Shown piece by piece: positions 1 to 6,124 of a stretch of DNA of 9,090 bases. Source of the stretch: JAQUVS01 sp964389735. GTDB lineage: Bacteria > Bacillota_I > Bacilli_A > RF39 > UBA660. The notes under the pieces are model-generated. The model had not been told where the DNA came from, ran no database searches, and saw nothing but the letters and a program-made list of their open reading frames with translations. The stretch is taken from contig CAYMEJ010000036.1 in NCBI GenBank assembly GCA_964389735.1, positions 1-9,090 of the forward strand, in the 5' to 3' direction. The stretch's first letter is position 1; the number at the start of each line of letters is the position of its first letter. A program made the position numbers and the translations under genes.

Positions 1-148
1 AATCAATATCATAATAAAATCCTTCTTCAATTACTGGTCCTACCCAAAATTTAGCATTTGGATATAAATGTTTTACTGCTTGTGCAGTTAAGTGAGCACA
101 GCTATGATTTAGAATATTTAATCTTTCATTTTCTTTTATATTTATCAT
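1..148 (-). CDS. thrS: Threonyl-tRNA synthetase, N-terminal fragment (cut by window edge)
   Basis: This is the first 49 codons of threonyl-tRNA synthetase, which charges tRNA-Thr in the cytoplasm and edits Ser-tRNA(Thr). The visible protein has the HxxxH editing-site motif (H15-S-C-A-H19), followed by a stretch ending VGPVIEEGFYYD that matches the start of the ThrRS N2 editing domain. The ATG at 148-146 is preceded by a purine-rich Shine-Dalgarno (GGAAAGAGGAA, about 154-164) at good spacing. Just upstream lie a T-box and its terminator, as expected for an aminoacyl-tRNA synthetase gene. The oddity is that only 14 residues precede HxxxH, whereas most bacterial ThrRS carry a TGS domain of about 60 residues there. 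The terminator directly upstream leaves no room for that domain, so the absence is not an annotation error. The catalytic and anticodon-binding domains lie outside the window. Assignment is confident. Confidence 0.93.
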   Translation of the reverse strand, partial: MINIKENERLNILNHSCAHLTAQAVKHLYPNAKFWVGPVIEEGFYYDID

Positions 149-177
149 TTTATTTCCTCTTTCCTTTTTATTATAAA

Positions 178-209
178 TAAAAAACTCCTATATAAAAATA
201 TATAGGAGT
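178..209 (-). terminator. Regulated terminator of the thrS T-box
   Basis: An 11-bp perfect stem (184-194 with 199-209, sequence ACTCCTATATA and its complement) closes a four-base loop. On the minus strand it is followed by a T-run (183-179). It overlaps the antiterminator strand at 204-209, as T-box terminators do. Confidence 0.92.
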
Positions 210-389
210 GAATTACACGGTACCATCCTTGGTTTAACTTTATTTGATTTAACGGTCTCCCGGGATTCCTATTAAGGTCCTACTAAAGAAGAGTAATACT
301 TTAATATTATTATTCACTTACACCAAATGTGAACTCTCTATAAATAATTATTTAAAATATCATATTTCTTGTCAATGTATTTATTACTT
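178..389 (-). promoter_or_regulatory. T-box riboswitch leader of thrS
   Basis: Reading the minus strand, the leader contains an AGTA element (388-385), AGAGAG (339-334), a GGTG element (324-321) inside a TTCAC/GTGAA hairpin, AGTAGG (284-279), CCGTTA (255-250) and the T-box AAGGATGGTACCGTG (230-216). The antiterminator can be drawn exactly. AGGA (229-226) pairs with TCCT (207-204), and GTG (218-216) pairs with CAC (210-208), with the canonical seven-base TGGTACC bulge (225-219) between them. TGGT would pair with ACCA of uncharged tRNA, implying discriminator base A73. The downstream arm overlaps the terminator stem, so the two folds exclude each other. Uncharged tRNA-Thr should therefore permit thrS transcription. 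The specifier is not certain: an ACT threonine triplet lies at 294-292 and an ACC at 278-276. Identity as a T-box is very likely, but the fold of stem I is uncertain. Confidence 0.9.
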
Positions 390-393
390 ATTT

Positions 394-422
394 AATATAA
401 CACAATTTTAATCTTTTTTCAA
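394..422 (-). promoter_or_regulatory. Promoter of thrS leader
   Basis: On the minus strand, TTGAAA (422-417) is followed by a 17-base spacer and TATATT (399-394), with an extended TG (TGTTATATT). Transcription would start near 387-389, right at the AGTA element, giving a full-length T-box leader. The -35 box lies inside the last codons of the RNB nuclease gene, which has no terminator of its own, so readthrough is also possible. A second match (TTGACA 375-370, 17 bases, AATAAT 352-347) lies inside the leader and would cut off the 5' half of stem I; I consider it less likely. Confidence 0.65.
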
Positions 423-2339
423 TGATTTTATCTTTTCATAATTTTTTGCAAAATGTGCGATGGACTCTGCTTTACAATTTATTTGTTTAGATGTTTCTTT
501 AATATATTCTTCCATTTGATATACTTCATTATCAGTTGGATCACTAAAATATAATTTGTCTAAGCATAGAGATCCTACTACATCTGCAAATCTTCTTAAT
601 GGACTTGTAATATGCGTATAATACTTTAATCCTAAACCATAGTGCCCATCATTATTTAATCCATAATATGATTTAGGTAATCCGTGTTGTGCTGCTTCCA
701 TATATTTTTTATACTCTATATCATCTTTTTCATATTGAAGATTATTTTTAAAGTGTTCCATTTTATTTATAAAATCTTGATCTACTTTATGATTTCTATA
801 GATAAATGGTAAACCATTTTTATAGAAATATTTTGCTACTACATAATTAGTAATAACTGCAGAATTTTCTACTATTTTTTCTGATTTTGTTTTACCTATT
901 ATATTTGTTTTAGTTGGATTTATTTCTGTTCTATTTACTTCTTGATATATTTCATCAAACCTTAATCTTTTTGATAAAATGTTTGATATTTCTTCTAATG
1001 TATAGATAGTATCATTCATTTTTTCATCATCTGTTCCTTCATCTAACATTTTATTAAATGAATTATAACTTGCTTTTTTAGTTATGAATGCTACTGTTTT
1101 TTCAAAACATGTTCCCAATATATCTCCATCTGGTGCTATTTCTATATAATAACTTCTTGCTAACCTATAACTTCTACTTTTAAGTGTCATTATATTTTTT
1201 GCTAATTCTGGTGGAAATTGACTAATATTCATATCAGATAAATATATAGAGGTTGTTCTTTTTAATGCTTCGTCCATAATAATATTATTAATTGGAATGT
1301 ATCCTAATGGATCTGCTATATGTACTCCTAATAAATAATTACCATTTTCTAGTTTTACAGCTGATAATCCATCATCTAGTTCTTGAGCATTATCACCATC
1401 TATTGTTATAATACATTCTTTTTGACTTAATATTCTTCTACCTTTTATATTTTTCTTTTCAACTGTTGCTCTTTGTCTTGCTTCTGATAATACCCCTTCA
1501 TCAAATTTACTTTTAATTCCATACTTATACATTAATGTATTTATATCATCTTCTTGATTAAGTTCAGGGGTTTTATTTATTTTATTTTTTAAATTATTTA
1601 ACCAAAAGACTAGTTTTCTTTTTGTTAAATCATTATATTTTTCTGGTGTTATTCCTTCAATCATTGTATTTATTCTTTTTAAACTACTTTGTTTTAATAC
1701 AAAATCAAGATCTTCTTCATTTTTTAAAAACAAACTCAATATATCATCATAGTATATCAAATCATCATTTCTTTTTAATTCTTTATTACTGGTATAATTA
1801 ATTGTTTCTTCAAAGTATTTTTGTATTATTTTTTCTACTAATGTTACATTGTTTTGATCAAATAATTTTGCAATGTATGGGAATCTATTTAATGCGTCTT
1901 CTACAAGTAAATAATTTTTTAGATCAAATATTAAATATTCTACAAAACTATAAGTATTATTTTGATATTTTTCTGTATAGTCATATAAGTAAGATAGCGA
2001 TATTGCTTCTATATTACTTATTGCTTTTTTTAATACTTGGTAATTTGTATGAGTTTTTTCTATATTACCAGGTTTTTGTAATATTAGAACTCTAATTGTA
2101 TCATGTAAGTTTTGTAGTCTTTTATATATTTTTTCTTTATCAGAATCTTGTCCTCTTGATAACGCTAAAGATAAATATTCAAATATGTTTCTTAAGTATA
2201 AATAATCTTTTTCGTAATTAAAGGTATCTGCTTTTTTTTCTAATAAATCCAATATTTTATTAGTACTTATTTTCCCTAATGTTGATTTTGTTAGTTGTTT
2301 ATTATCTTTTAATAATTGATCTAATTCTTCTACTGTCAT
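408..2339 (-). CDS. RNB-domain exoribonuclease (RNase II/R superfamily), atypical architecture
   Basis: This 643-residue protein carries an RNB catalytic domain at about residues 285-595. It is expected to be a cytoplasmic 3'-to-5' hydrolytic RNA exonuclease. The motifs seen are the metal-binding cluster TIDGDNAQELDD (312-323), LGVHIADP (337-344), IVEN..ITN (489-498), PFIYRNH (511-517) and YTHITSPLRR (574-583), which matches the family signature YTHFTSPIRR. In the Asp cluster, D314, D322 and D323 are kept, but the second Asp of RNase R/II (E. coli RNase R D278) is Glu320. The N-terminal 280 residues are helix-rich and charged and show no cold-shock domain that I can recognise. The protein ends about 60 residues after the RNB core, so the C-terminal S1 domain is missing. 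This is therefore not ordinary rnr. The ATG follows the dnaI stop by two bases, and its Shine-Dalgarno AGGAGA (2353-2348) lies in the last dnaI codons, so translation is coupled. Family assignment is firm; substrate and activity are inferred. Confidence 0.88.
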   Translation of the reverse strand: MTVEELDQLLKDNKQLTKSTLGKISTNKILDLLEKKADTFNYEKDYLYLRNIFEYLSLALSRGQDSDKEKIYKRLQNLHDTIRVLILQKPGNIEKTHTNYQVLKKAISNIEAISLSYLYDYTEKYQNNTYSFVEYLIFDLKNYLLVEDALNRFPYIAKLFDQNNVTLVEKIIQKYFEETINYTSNKELKRNDDLIYYDDILSLFLKNEEDLDFVLKQSSLKRINTMIEGITPEKYNDLTKRKLVFWLNNLKNKINKTPELNQEDDINTLMYKYGIKSKFDEGVLSEARQRATVEKKNIKGRRILSQKECIITIDGDNAQELDDGLSAVKLENGNYLLGVHIADPLGYIPINNIIMDEALKRTTSIYLSDMNISQFPPELAKNIMTLKSRSYRLARSYYIEIAPDGDILGTCFEKTVAFITKKASYNSFNKMLDEGTDDEKMNDTIYTLEEISNILSKRLRFDEIYQEVNRTEINPTKTNIIGKTKSEKIVENSAVITNYVVAKYFYKNGLPFIYRNHKVDQDFINKMEHFKNNLQYEKDDIEYKKYMEAAQHGLPKSYYGLNNDGHYGLGLKYYTHITSPLRRFADVVGSLCLDKLYFSDPTDNEVYQMEEYIKETSKQINCKAESIAHFAKNYEKIKSLKKD

Positions 2340-2341
2340 AA

Positions 2342-3262
2342 CTATTGTCTCCTATTTTTACTTGTTAATTCCTCTTCCTTAGTTAATTGTTTGACCCTCT
2401 CAATTATTCTTTTTGCCTTTACTTTGTCTACCCCATTATTTGTAATACTAAAATGTTCTTCTAGTTGTTGTAAATTTAAATTGGATGTAAAGAATGTTGG
2501 TAATTCTTCTTCCATCCTATATTGAAGAATTGATCCTAATATTTCATCTCTTCCCCATGGTGTTAAGTTTTCTGCTCCAATATCATCTAATAATAGTAAT
2601 GGAGCTTTCTTAATATGATTAAATTTATCTCTATATTCATTTTCTTCTCCTGAAAATGATTCTTTTAAACTTCTTAATAATTCTGGAAAATATACGATTA
2701 CACTATTGACTTCTTTTTTAGCCATTTCATTAAATAGTGCTGCTATTAGATAACTTTTTCCTGAACCAAATCCTCCATGCAAATATAGCCCCTTTGGATT
2801 AGATCCTTTTTTATATTCATCCATAAATTCTTTAAAATATTTTGTTATCTCTATTCTATTCTTATCGTCTGTATATATATATTTTAAACTAGCATTCTTT
2901 ATTTCTTTTGGCATTTGAAAGAAATCTACATGATTTTGATATTCGATACTTTTCATGTGCTTTTGCATATAAGGACATGCTACATAATCAAAAATTATTG
3001 TTTTATTATTTTTATTTGGTTTATATATAAAACCTTTAATTTTATTTTTACAAGAAGATAATGAATTGCAATTTTGACAGTTTTTATATTCTATTGTTGC
3101 ATCTTCTAATGATGAAGTATATTTCATTGCTACTTCATCTTCAATTTGTGAAATGGTTACTAATTCTTCAAAATCAGGATCTTTTTTTGCTCTTGCATAA
3201 TTCACTTTTAAATCTTTAATATCTTCTTCTTTTAGTTTTACAAATTCTTTTATATTTTTCAT
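2342..3262 (-). CDS. dnaI: Primosomal protein DnaI, replicative helicase loader
   Basis: DnaI is the AAA+ ATPase that loads the replicative hexameric helicase at the origin and at restarted forks, acting with DnaB/DnaD-type proteins. The 306-residue length is typical. The N-terminal helicase-binding domain has a Cys cluster (C62, C65, C71, C96) in the place where DnaI binds zinc. The ATPase domain shows Walker A GGFGSGKS (163-170), Walker B LLLLDDIG (222-229), sensor-1 TSN (259-261) and an arginine-containing RIIERV (285-290) near the end, the expected arginine-finger region. The start ATG has Shine-Dalgarno AGGTGAT (3272-3266). The stop TAG lies two bases before the RNB nuclease start, and the two genes form an operon. 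In B. subtilis dnaI directly follows dnaB; here another gene intervenes. Confidence is high from motifs and neighbourhood. Confidence 0.95.
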   Translation of the reverse strand: MKNIKEFVKLKEEDIKDLKVNYARAKKDPDFEELVTISQIEDEVAMKYTSSLEDATIEYKNCQNCNSLSSCKNKIKGFIYKPNKNNKTIIFDYVACPYMQKHMKSIEYQNHVDFFQMPKEIKNASLKYIYTDDKNRIEITKYFKEFMDEYKKGSNPKGLYLHGGFGSGKSYLIAALFNEMAKKEVNSVIVYFPELLRSLKESFSGEENEYRDKFNHIKKAPLLLLDDIGAENLTPWGRDEILGSILQYRMEEELPTFFTSNLNLQQLEEHFSITNNGVDKVKAKRIIERVKQLTKEEELTSKNRRQ

Positions 3263-3280
3263 ATAATCACCTATAACTTA

Positions 3281-3309
3281 ATTTTATCTTTTTTACAATT
3301 TAATAGCAA
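3281..3309 (-). promoter_or_regulatory. Candidate promoter of dnaI-RNB nuclease operon
   Basis: On the minus strand, TTGCTA (3309-3304), a 17-base spacer and TAAAAT (3286-3281) lie between the upstream terminator and the dnaI Shine-Dalgarno. The -35 box matches consensus at only four of six positions. The location is right and the spacing ideal. Confidence 0.5.
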
Positions 3310-3313
3310 GTAA

Positions 3314-3344
3314 ATAATAAAAAAAATAGTATTTCTACTATTTT
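3314..3344 (-). terminator. Terminator of the membrane protein gene
   Basis: A 9-bp stem AAAATAGTA/TACTATTTT (arms 3336-3344 and 3323-3331) with a GAAA loop is followed on the minus strand by a T-rich run. The gene's TAG stop codon (3340-3338) forms part of the stem. Confidence 0.75.
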
Positions 3345-3868
3345 ATTTCATTTATTATTAAAACTCCATTATACATTTTGTTTTGAACATTACTATCTGA
3401 ATTGATATCTAACCATACATATAGTTTAAATTCTTCTTTTGTTTTTTTATTTATTATACTTTCATATATTATTCCGTCTTCTGGAATTGATTTTGGAACA
3501 GTATAATCGTTATTTTCTTTTTCTAATGAATATCTTAAATACTTATTATCTAATTTTTGATATCCTGCTTTTTCTATTTCTTCATCATTATTTACAAATA
3601 TTAATTGATATTTTACTTTTTTATTTTTACTATTATTGATAGAAAATACATATGGTGTTCCTTTTAGTCCTTCTTCATCTTCTACTGGATAATTTTCTGC
3701 TAAAAATTTATTTCCAGATATTGTTTTAATTGAAATATCATTATTTAAGAATGAAAATTGTGCTAAAACGGAATCTTTATCTCCATATAATATAAAAGTA
3801 AATATAAATACTATTAGTCCTAATATTGTTATATATGATAATACATTCATTATTTCTCTTTTTATCAT
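3338..3868 (-). CDS. Membrane-anchored extracytoplasmic protein of unknown function
   Basis: I do not recognise a named family. The 176-residue protein has a short positive N-terminus (K3, R4), one strongly hydrophobic segment at about residues 9-28, and a polar domain of about 145 residues rich in alternating beta-type sequence. The topology is probably N-in, with the domain outside the cell. A cleavable signal peptide is possible (V-L-A at 34-36) but the polar GDKDS linker makes an uncleaved anchor more likely. The C-terminal pattern FKLYVWLD..(N)..YNGVLIINEI loosely recalls small secreted beta-sandwich proteins of Firmicutes such as the TasA group; this is a resemblance only. It lacks a prepilin cleavage motif, so it is not an obvious substrate of the peptidase at 5340-6110. 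The start has a strong Shine-Dalgarno (AAAGGAGAA) just upstream. The gene has its own promoter and terminator and lies between dnaB and dnaI, which are adjacent in Bacillus. Confidence 0.75.
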   Translation of the reverse strand: MIKREIMNVLSYITILGLIVFIFTFILYGDKDSVLAQFSFLNNDISIKTISGNKFLAENYPVEDEEGLKGTPYVFSINNSKNKKVKYQLIFVNNDEEIEKAGYQKLDNKYLRYSLEKENNDYTVPKSIPEDGIIYESIINKKTKEEFKLYVWLDINSDSNVQNKMYNGVLIINEIK

Positions 3869-3906
3869 AATTTCTCCTTTGTATAAAATATATGAATAAT
3901 GCGCTT

Positions 3907-3915
3907 ATTATAACA
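3907..3915 (-). promoter_or_regulatory. Extended -10 promoter of the membrane protein gene
   Basis: On the minus strand, TGTTATAAT is a perfect extended -10 (TATAAT at 3912-3907, TG at 3915-3914) about 40 bases before the start codon. No good -35 is visible because the upstream bases are the T-tract of the dnaB terminator. This fits promoters that depend on the extended -10. Confidence 0.65.
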
Positions 3916-3922
3916 CAAAACA

Positions 3923-3957
3923 ATAAAAAAAGAAATGATTTTATTTTATCATTTCTT
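3923..3957 (-). terminator. Terminator of dnaB
   Basis: A 10-bp perfect stem AAGAAATGAT/ATCATTTCTT (arms 3948-3957 and 3930-3939) encloses an eight-base loop and is followed on the minus strand by a run of T (3929-3925). The dnaB stop codon TAA (3943-3941) sits in the loop, so the last codons form the 5' arm. Confidence 0.85.
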
Positions 3958-5248
3958 CTATTAGTTTTTGCATTTCTTTTTGTTCTTCTTCTGTTGCTTT
4001 TTCTATATCAATGTCTTTATTAAACCAATCTGGTAAATTTTCTTTTGTTTCTTTTTTAGTTATTTGCCTGTTATTATTTATTTCTAATCTTTTTTTGTTT
4101 TTCTTATGTTCTTTTTCACTAATTCTCATTGCTTCTTCTACAGTTTCAATATTTAATCTTTTCCATTGTCCTGCAATTGTTTCTACATAATTTTTGTTGA
4201 GTTTTTGATTATTTATTTTTAAAACGTATGCAATTAAGACATTTACTACACCTGGTTTTAATTTTAAATCTACTAGTAGACTTTCTATTAGTTTTAGATC
4301 TCTACTTGTTGGTTCAATTCCTTTATATTTACTTCTTAAATAATCATATGGTGTTGCTGTTTCAAATGTATATACCATTTTAGCCCAGTTTGATGTATCA
4401 CCATTTGGTGATCTTAAATATTCAGGTTGAGTTGAATATATTAGTGTTGGGAGTTTTCCTTCATTTTCAAATTGATAGAAGTTTCTACAACTTTTTCTTA
4501 GTTCAGTTTTATCTATTAGACCTTTTTCATTTAAAGAGTTTCTTACTAGACTTTGCATATTTAAATCATCTATATCATATACAAAAGATAAATTATTAAT
4601 TAATTCTTTTGTATCATTATTAAAACATCTTTCATTTATTAAGTTCTTTGGTATTGATGAAATAAGTAAATTAAAATCTATTTTATTTTCCAATTCAATA
4701 TTATTAGTATTTTCTTGCATTATATTTTCATTTTCTATTAGGACATTTCCTGATACACTTGAAAATACATTATTAAATGATTCTGATATATTATCATAAT
4801 CCTTTAAATTAACTTTAGGTATTCTAAAGAAATCTATTATTTTATCATATTCTTTTTTACCTAAATTATTGTATAGTACTATATTTAAAATTGGATGATT
4901 TAAAAATTCACTTGCTTCCATTGGTGAATATATTAAATAAACATAATTATTTACATGATCTTCTTTAAAGTATGTTTTTAGGAGTCCAACTGCTTCTAAT
5001 TTTTTTCTTGCTTTAATTATTTCTTCTAATTTTAATTGCATAGTTGACATTAGATGATGGTGAGTTAATTCACTACTCATTATTTGTCTTTTATCTAAAT
5101 CATCTATTAAAGTGAAATATAAACTGGTAGCAACGTACCCTATTATTGGTTGATATAACATAGTAATTAATTTTCTATCTAGTTCTTTTAATACTGTTTT
5201 ATTTACTACTATATAAGTATCTGCTGGTAAAATTGTTAATTTATTCAT
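3941..5248 (-). CDS. dnaB: Replication initiation and membrane attachment protein DnaB (DnaB/DnaD family)
   Basis: This is the Firmicutes DnaB primosome protein, not the helicase. It works with DnaD and DnaI to load the replicative helicase at oriC and is membrane-associated in Bacillus. Numbering from the chosen ATG (435 residues), residues 1-107 form a winged-helix region beginning LPADTYIV. A low-complexity Asn-rich linker lies near 165-190. A DnaD/DnaB_2 C-terminal domain spans about 299-377, beginning TPYDYLR and containing the YxxxI..W signature YVETIAGQW (354-362). A charged tail contains LPDWF (405-409). An in-frame GTG at 5257 is open, but it lies inside the Shine-Dalgarno AAGAGGTGAG, so the ATG at 5248 is the better start, with ideal spacing. 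The gene has its own promoter and terminator, so it appears monocistronic, unlike the dnaB-dnaI pair of B. subtilis. It is divergent in sequence, but signature and context agree. Confidence 0.9.
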   Translation of the reverse strand: MNKLTILPADTYIVVNKTVLKELDRKLITMLYQPIIGYVATSLYFTLIDDLDKRQIMSSELTHHHLMSTMQLKLEEIIKARKKLEAVGLLKTYFKEDHVNNYVYLIYSPMEASEFLNHPILNIVLYNNLGKKEYDKIIDFFRIPKVNLKDYDNISESFNNVFSSVSGNVLIENENIMQENTNNIELENKIDFNLLISSIPKNLINERCFNNDTKELINNLSFVYDIDDLNMQSLVRNSLNEKGLIDKTELRKSCRNFYQFENEGKLPTLIYSTQPEYLRSPNGDTSNWAKMVYTFETATPYDYLRSKYKGIEPTSRDLKLIESLLVDLKLKPGVVNVLIAYVLKINNQKLNKNYVETIAGQWKRLNIETVEEAMRISEKEHKKNKKRLEINNNRQITKKETKENLPDWFNKDIDIEKATEEEQKEMQKLIEEMIK

Positions 5249-5251
5249 ATA

Positions 5252-5262
5252 TCTCACCTCTT
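5252..5262 (-). promoter_or_regulatory. Shine-Dalgarno deciding the dnaB start
   Basis: AAGAGGTGAGA lies four bases before the ATG at 5248. It contains the alternative in-frame GTG (5257-5255). A ribosome bound here cannot start at that GTG, so the shorter reading is chosen. Confidence 0.8.
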
Positions 5263-5267
5263 AAAAT

Positions 5268-5273
5268 ATTATA
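5268..5273 (-). promoter_or_regulatory. Candidate -10 box of dnaB promoter
   Basis: A perfect TATAAT on the minus strand lies just before the Shine-Dalgarno. A -35 box is poor (CTATCA at 5297-5292 with an 18-base spacer). Transcription would start near 5261-5262, leaving a leader of only about 14 bases that is essentially the ribosome binding site. Confidence 0.5.
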
Positions 5274-5302
5274 ACTTATAAATATAATTTATGATAGATT
5301 TT

Positions 5303-5335
5303 TTTAAAGAAAAAGAAATATAAAATATATTTCTT
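5303..5335 (-). terminator. Terminator of the pilus gene operon
   Basis: A 10-bp stem AAGAAATATA/TATATTTCTT (arms 5326-5335 and 5313-5322) with a three-base loop lies five bases after the prepilin peptidase stop. It is followed on the minus strand by TTTCTTT. The stem is A+T-rich and the T-tract interrupted, so it may be leaky. Confidence 0.6.
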
Positions 5336-5339
5336 AGTA

Positions 5340-6110
5340 TTATAACATTTGTAATACATCACTTACTGTTTGTAAATCTATTTTTAACATATAAATGAGT
5401 ACTAATGATATTAAAATAAATGGTCCAAATGGTATGATATTCTCTTTTTTTGTCATTAATAATACTAATGATACTGGTAATGCTATTAAGCTTGATAAGA
5501 ATATTACTAGCAATCCTAATATTGGATGTAATACTAATCCTATTATAAACATTAGTTTTACGTCTCCTCCACCAAGACTTTCTTTCTTAAACATAAAGTT
5601 TCCTAATAACATAATTAAGTACATTACAATAAAAAGAATAATTCCACTTAATATAGCTTTAAATCCACCTAATGGTCCTAATTCAATAAACTTTAATATT
5701 ATTATTAAAATACTAAAGAATATTGTTACTTCATCTGGTATAATCATAAAATTAACATCACTTACTATTACTATCATTAGTAATGATACTATAGAAAGTG
5801 CTATAAATAATTGTATACTTACTCCAAATGAGTAGTAAGATACCATAAACAATAAACCTGTCATCATTTCTGTAAATGGATAAAATATTGATATTTTATC
5901 TTTACATCCTCTACATTTTCCTCCTTGTATTAAGAAAGATAATATTGGTATTAATTCAATATTTGTTAATTGCTTTTTACATTTAGGACAGTAAGAGTGT
6001 TTTGGTTTTATTAATGATCCACCAGTTGATAATCTAAAGCCTACAACATTATAGAAGGAACCAAAGATGGTTCCTACGATAAAAAACATTACTAAATAAA
6101 ATATTTCCAT
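5340..6110 (-). CDS. Type IV prepilin peptidase (A24 family, PilD/ComC type)
   Basis: This polytopic membrane aspartyl protease cleaves the leader of type IV prepilins and pseudopilins and, in two-domain forms, N-methylates the new N-terminus. The 256-residue length is typical of the two-domain enzyme. The N-terminal signature GTIFGSFYNVVGFR (13-26) is present, followed by the two Cys pairs C41-x2-C44 and C66-x2-C69 of the cytoplasmic zinc-binding region. The two catalytic aspartates are visible as D118 in SDVNFMIIPD and D183 in GGGDVK (180-185). Several hydrophobic segments cover about 3-22, 83-135, 151-172 and 187-242. The Shine-Dalgarno AAGGAGG (6126-6120) overlaps the stop codon of the upstream pilC gene, with 14 bases between the genes, so the two are co-transcribed. 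Pilins and the assembly ATPase are not in the window. Confidence 0.95.
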   Translation of the reverse strand: MEIFYLVMFFIVGTIFGSFYNVVGFRLSTGGSLIKPKHSYCPKCKKQLTNIELIPILSFLIQGGKCRGCKDKISIFYPFTEMMTGLLFMVSYYSFGVSIQLFIALSIVSLLMIVIVSDVNFMIIPDEVTIFFSILIIILKFIELGPLGGFKAILSGIILFIVMYLIMLLGNFMFKKESLGGGDVKLMFIIGLVLHPILGLLVIFLSSLIALPVSLVLLMTKKENIIPFGPFILISLVLIYMLKIDLQTVSDVLQML

Positions 6111-6124
6111 AAGGTATTTCCTCC

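Noticed and set aside
347..375. TTGACA-17-AATAAT as the main thrS promoter
   Set aside because: It lies inside the T-box stem I, and the TTGAAA-17-TATATT promoter with TG extension upstream gives a complete leader. It remains possible as a secondary promoter.
1802..2095. Hydrophobic plus-strand frame opposite the RNB gene
   Set aside because: It lies antisense to a clear gene. Its Phe/Leu/Ile-rich composition is what the complement of an A+T-rich, Lys/Asn-rich gene gives, and no ribosome binding site was seen.
3338..3868. Pilin or pseudopilin processed by the neighbouring prepilin peptidase
   Set aside because: There is no Gly-Phe/Met cleavage motif with Glu at +5 before the hydrophobic segment, and the gene has its own promoter away from the pilus operon.
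5249..5257. GTG at 5257 as the dnaB start
   Set aside because: The GTG is part of the Shine-Dalgarno AAGAGGTGAG of the ATG at 5248, so it lacks its own binding site.
5395..5835. Asn/Ile-rich plus-strand frame opposite the prepilin peptidase
   Set aside because: It is antisense to a gene with intact catalytic motifs; the Asn/Ile/Thr-rich composition reflects the complement of membrane-segment codons.
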